DNA from: Planctomycetota bacterium
GTDB taxonomy: Bacteria; Planctomycetota; Planctomycetia; Pirellulales; UBA1268
Assembly: GCA_003670825.1 (NCBI GenBank)
Contig: QWQL01000062.1
Span: 1-6,794, forward strand
Reading direction: 5' to 3'
Length of the DNA: 6,794 nucleotides
Within the stretch, counting starts at the first letter, position 1, and each line of letters starts with the position of its first letter. Shown here piece by piece: positions 5,771-6,794 of the stretch. A program made the translations under genes and the position numbers. The notes below the pieces were generated by a model, which made no database searches, had not been told where the DNA came from, and saw nothing but the letters and a program-made list of their open reading frames with translations.

Positions 5771-6794
5771 CTAGCGGTGGCGAAAGCGGTCGAGCAGCAC
5801 GGCCCCGAGGATCACGAGGCCAAGAACGACTTTCTGCGTGTAGCTCTCGACGTTCGTGAGGTTCATGCCGTTTTGGATCACGGCGATGATGAACGCGCCG
5901 ACGAGCGTGCCGAGCATCGAGCCCTCACCCCCGCGGAGACTCGTGCCGCCCACCACCACGGCCGCGATCACGTAGAGTTCGTACATCCCGCCGTAGGTCG
6001 GCGAGCCGCTCTTGAGCTGCGACGCCATGATCACGCCGCCGAGCCCGGCGAGCACCGCGCAGGCGACGTAGGCGAACAGGAGCACGCGATCCACCGGCAC
6101 GCCCGAGAGGTGCGCGGCCTCACGGTTGCCGCCGACCGCGTAAAGATAGCGGCCGAGCGTCGTCCGCGACATGAGTATGTGGGCAAGGCCGTAGAGCAGG
6201 AGCATGAGCACGACCGCGTTGGGCACGCTCAGGAGATTCGCGCCGCGGCCGAGCCACACGAACGAATCGGGAATCTGATAGATCGACTGACCCTGGGCGA
6301 GGATGTAGGCCATGCCGCTGCTGACGAGCATCATCGCCAGCGTGACGATGAACGGCGGAATCCCGCACCGCGTGATCATCAGCCCCGTGAATGCCCCCAC
6401 GAGGCCGCAGGCGGCGATGGCCGCCACGCAGGCCAGCAGCATGCCGCCCGTGGAGGCCTCCGGGCCCCCGAGATAGTCGCGGATGATGCCGGCCGCCACC
6501 ACCGCCGAGAGGGCCAACAGGCTGCCCACGGAGAGGTCGATGCCCCCGGTGATGATCACCATCGTCATGCCAATCGCGATGATCGCAATCACCGCGATCT
6601 GGTTGGCGATGTTGAGGAGGTTCTCCGCCTTGAGGAAGTTCGGCCAGCGGTAGCTCCGGGGGACGACCAGCCGGGGGGTGCCGACCGTGGGAAAGTCGGT
6701 CGCGAGGTCGGAGAACACGAGCCACTTCCCTGCGGTCTGCGTGCAGGCAATGGCGTCGATCGTGCCACCGCCACCGGCGATCTCCACGAGGGCG
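5771..6794 (-). CDS. Sugar ABC transporter permease, RbsC family (5' end beyond right edge)
   Basis: This is the inner-membrane subunit of a ribose/galactose/xylose-type ABC importer. The frame is open to the right edge, so the visible 340 codons lack the true start; the GTG at 6787 is probably internal. Core signatures are clear: ENLLNIANQ, then GMTMVIITGGIDLSVGSLLALSA (6575-6507), then GIPPFIVTLAMM. Further on come GRYLYAVGGNREAAHLSGVPVDRV (the coupling-helix region facing the ATPase), SQLKSGSPTYGGMYELYVIAAVVVGGTSLRGG, and GTLVGAFIIAVIQNGMNL. About eight to nine membrane segments can be seen, and the protein ends in LLDRFRHR. It needs an ATP-binding subunit and a periplasmic binding protein, presumably encoded upstream to the right. 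The first 50 or so visible residues (including GGGGTIDAIACTQTAGKW) are soluble and unlike the short lead-in usual for RbsC; they may be a loop after a first helix lying outside the window. The substrate is likely a monosaccharide, but its identity cannot be read. Confidence 0.92.
   Translation of the reverse strand, partial: ALVEIAGGGGTIDAIACTQTAGKWLVFSDLATDFPTVGTPRLVVPRSYRWPNFLKAENLLNIANQIAVIAIIAIGMTMVIITGGIDLSVGSLLALSAVVAAGIIRDYLGGPEASTGGMLLACVAAIAACGLVGAFTGLMITRCGIPPFIVTLAMMLVSSGMAYILAQGQSIYQIPDSFVWLGRGANLLSVPNAVVLMLLLYGLAHILMSRTTLGRYLYAVGGNREAAHLSGVPVDRVLLFAYVACAVLAGLGGVIMASQLKSGSPTYGGMYELYVIAAVVVGGTSLRGGEGSMLGTLVGAFIIAVIQNGMNLTNVESYTQKVVLGLVILGAVLLDRFRHR

Overview
The window is GC-rich and looks like a planctomycete chromosome, probably Pirellulales or a relative. 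This rests on gene content: a type I sulfatase with a Sec signal, a large secreted protein carrying an autotransporter-associated beta-strand repeat, a GH71/99-like protein and a GH42-like/DUF4832-type protein. Such genes are typical of bacteria that degrade algal or other complex, often sulfated, polysaccharides. No marker gene is present, so the assignment is an inference.

Layout. (1) Positions 1-1380, minus strand: the first 460 codons of a secreted, Gly/Ser/Thr-rich beta-strand repeat protein that runs off the left edge. (2) 1381-1529: a 149-bp divergent intergenic region with strong Shine-Dalgarno sequences on both sides and a candidate promoter. (3) 1530-2870, plus strand: a complete secreted sulfatase, apparently monocistronic. 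(4) 2871-2885: a 15-bp gap between convergent genes. (5) 2886-6794, minus strand: a three-gene, operon-like run. In transcription order it holds an RbsC-type sugar ABC permease (5' end beyond the window), a secreted GH42-like/DUF4832-type protein and a secreted GH71/99-like glycosidase. They are separated by 45 and 44 bp.

Working model (inference). The two secreted glycosidase-like proteins trim an oligosaccharide outside the cytoplasmic membrane. The RbsC-type permease, with ATPase and binding-protein subunits presumably encoded to the right of the window, imports a released monosaccharide. The sulfatase on the opposite strand could remove sulfate esters from the same glycan, but nothing here proves shared regulation. 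No tRNA, rRNA, CRISPR array, insertion sequence, integrase or attachment site was seen. The most interesting points are the GH99-style ExxE active-site motif in the GH71/99-like protein, the uncharacterised glycosidase pair linked to an importer, and an unusual soluble segment ahead of the permease core.
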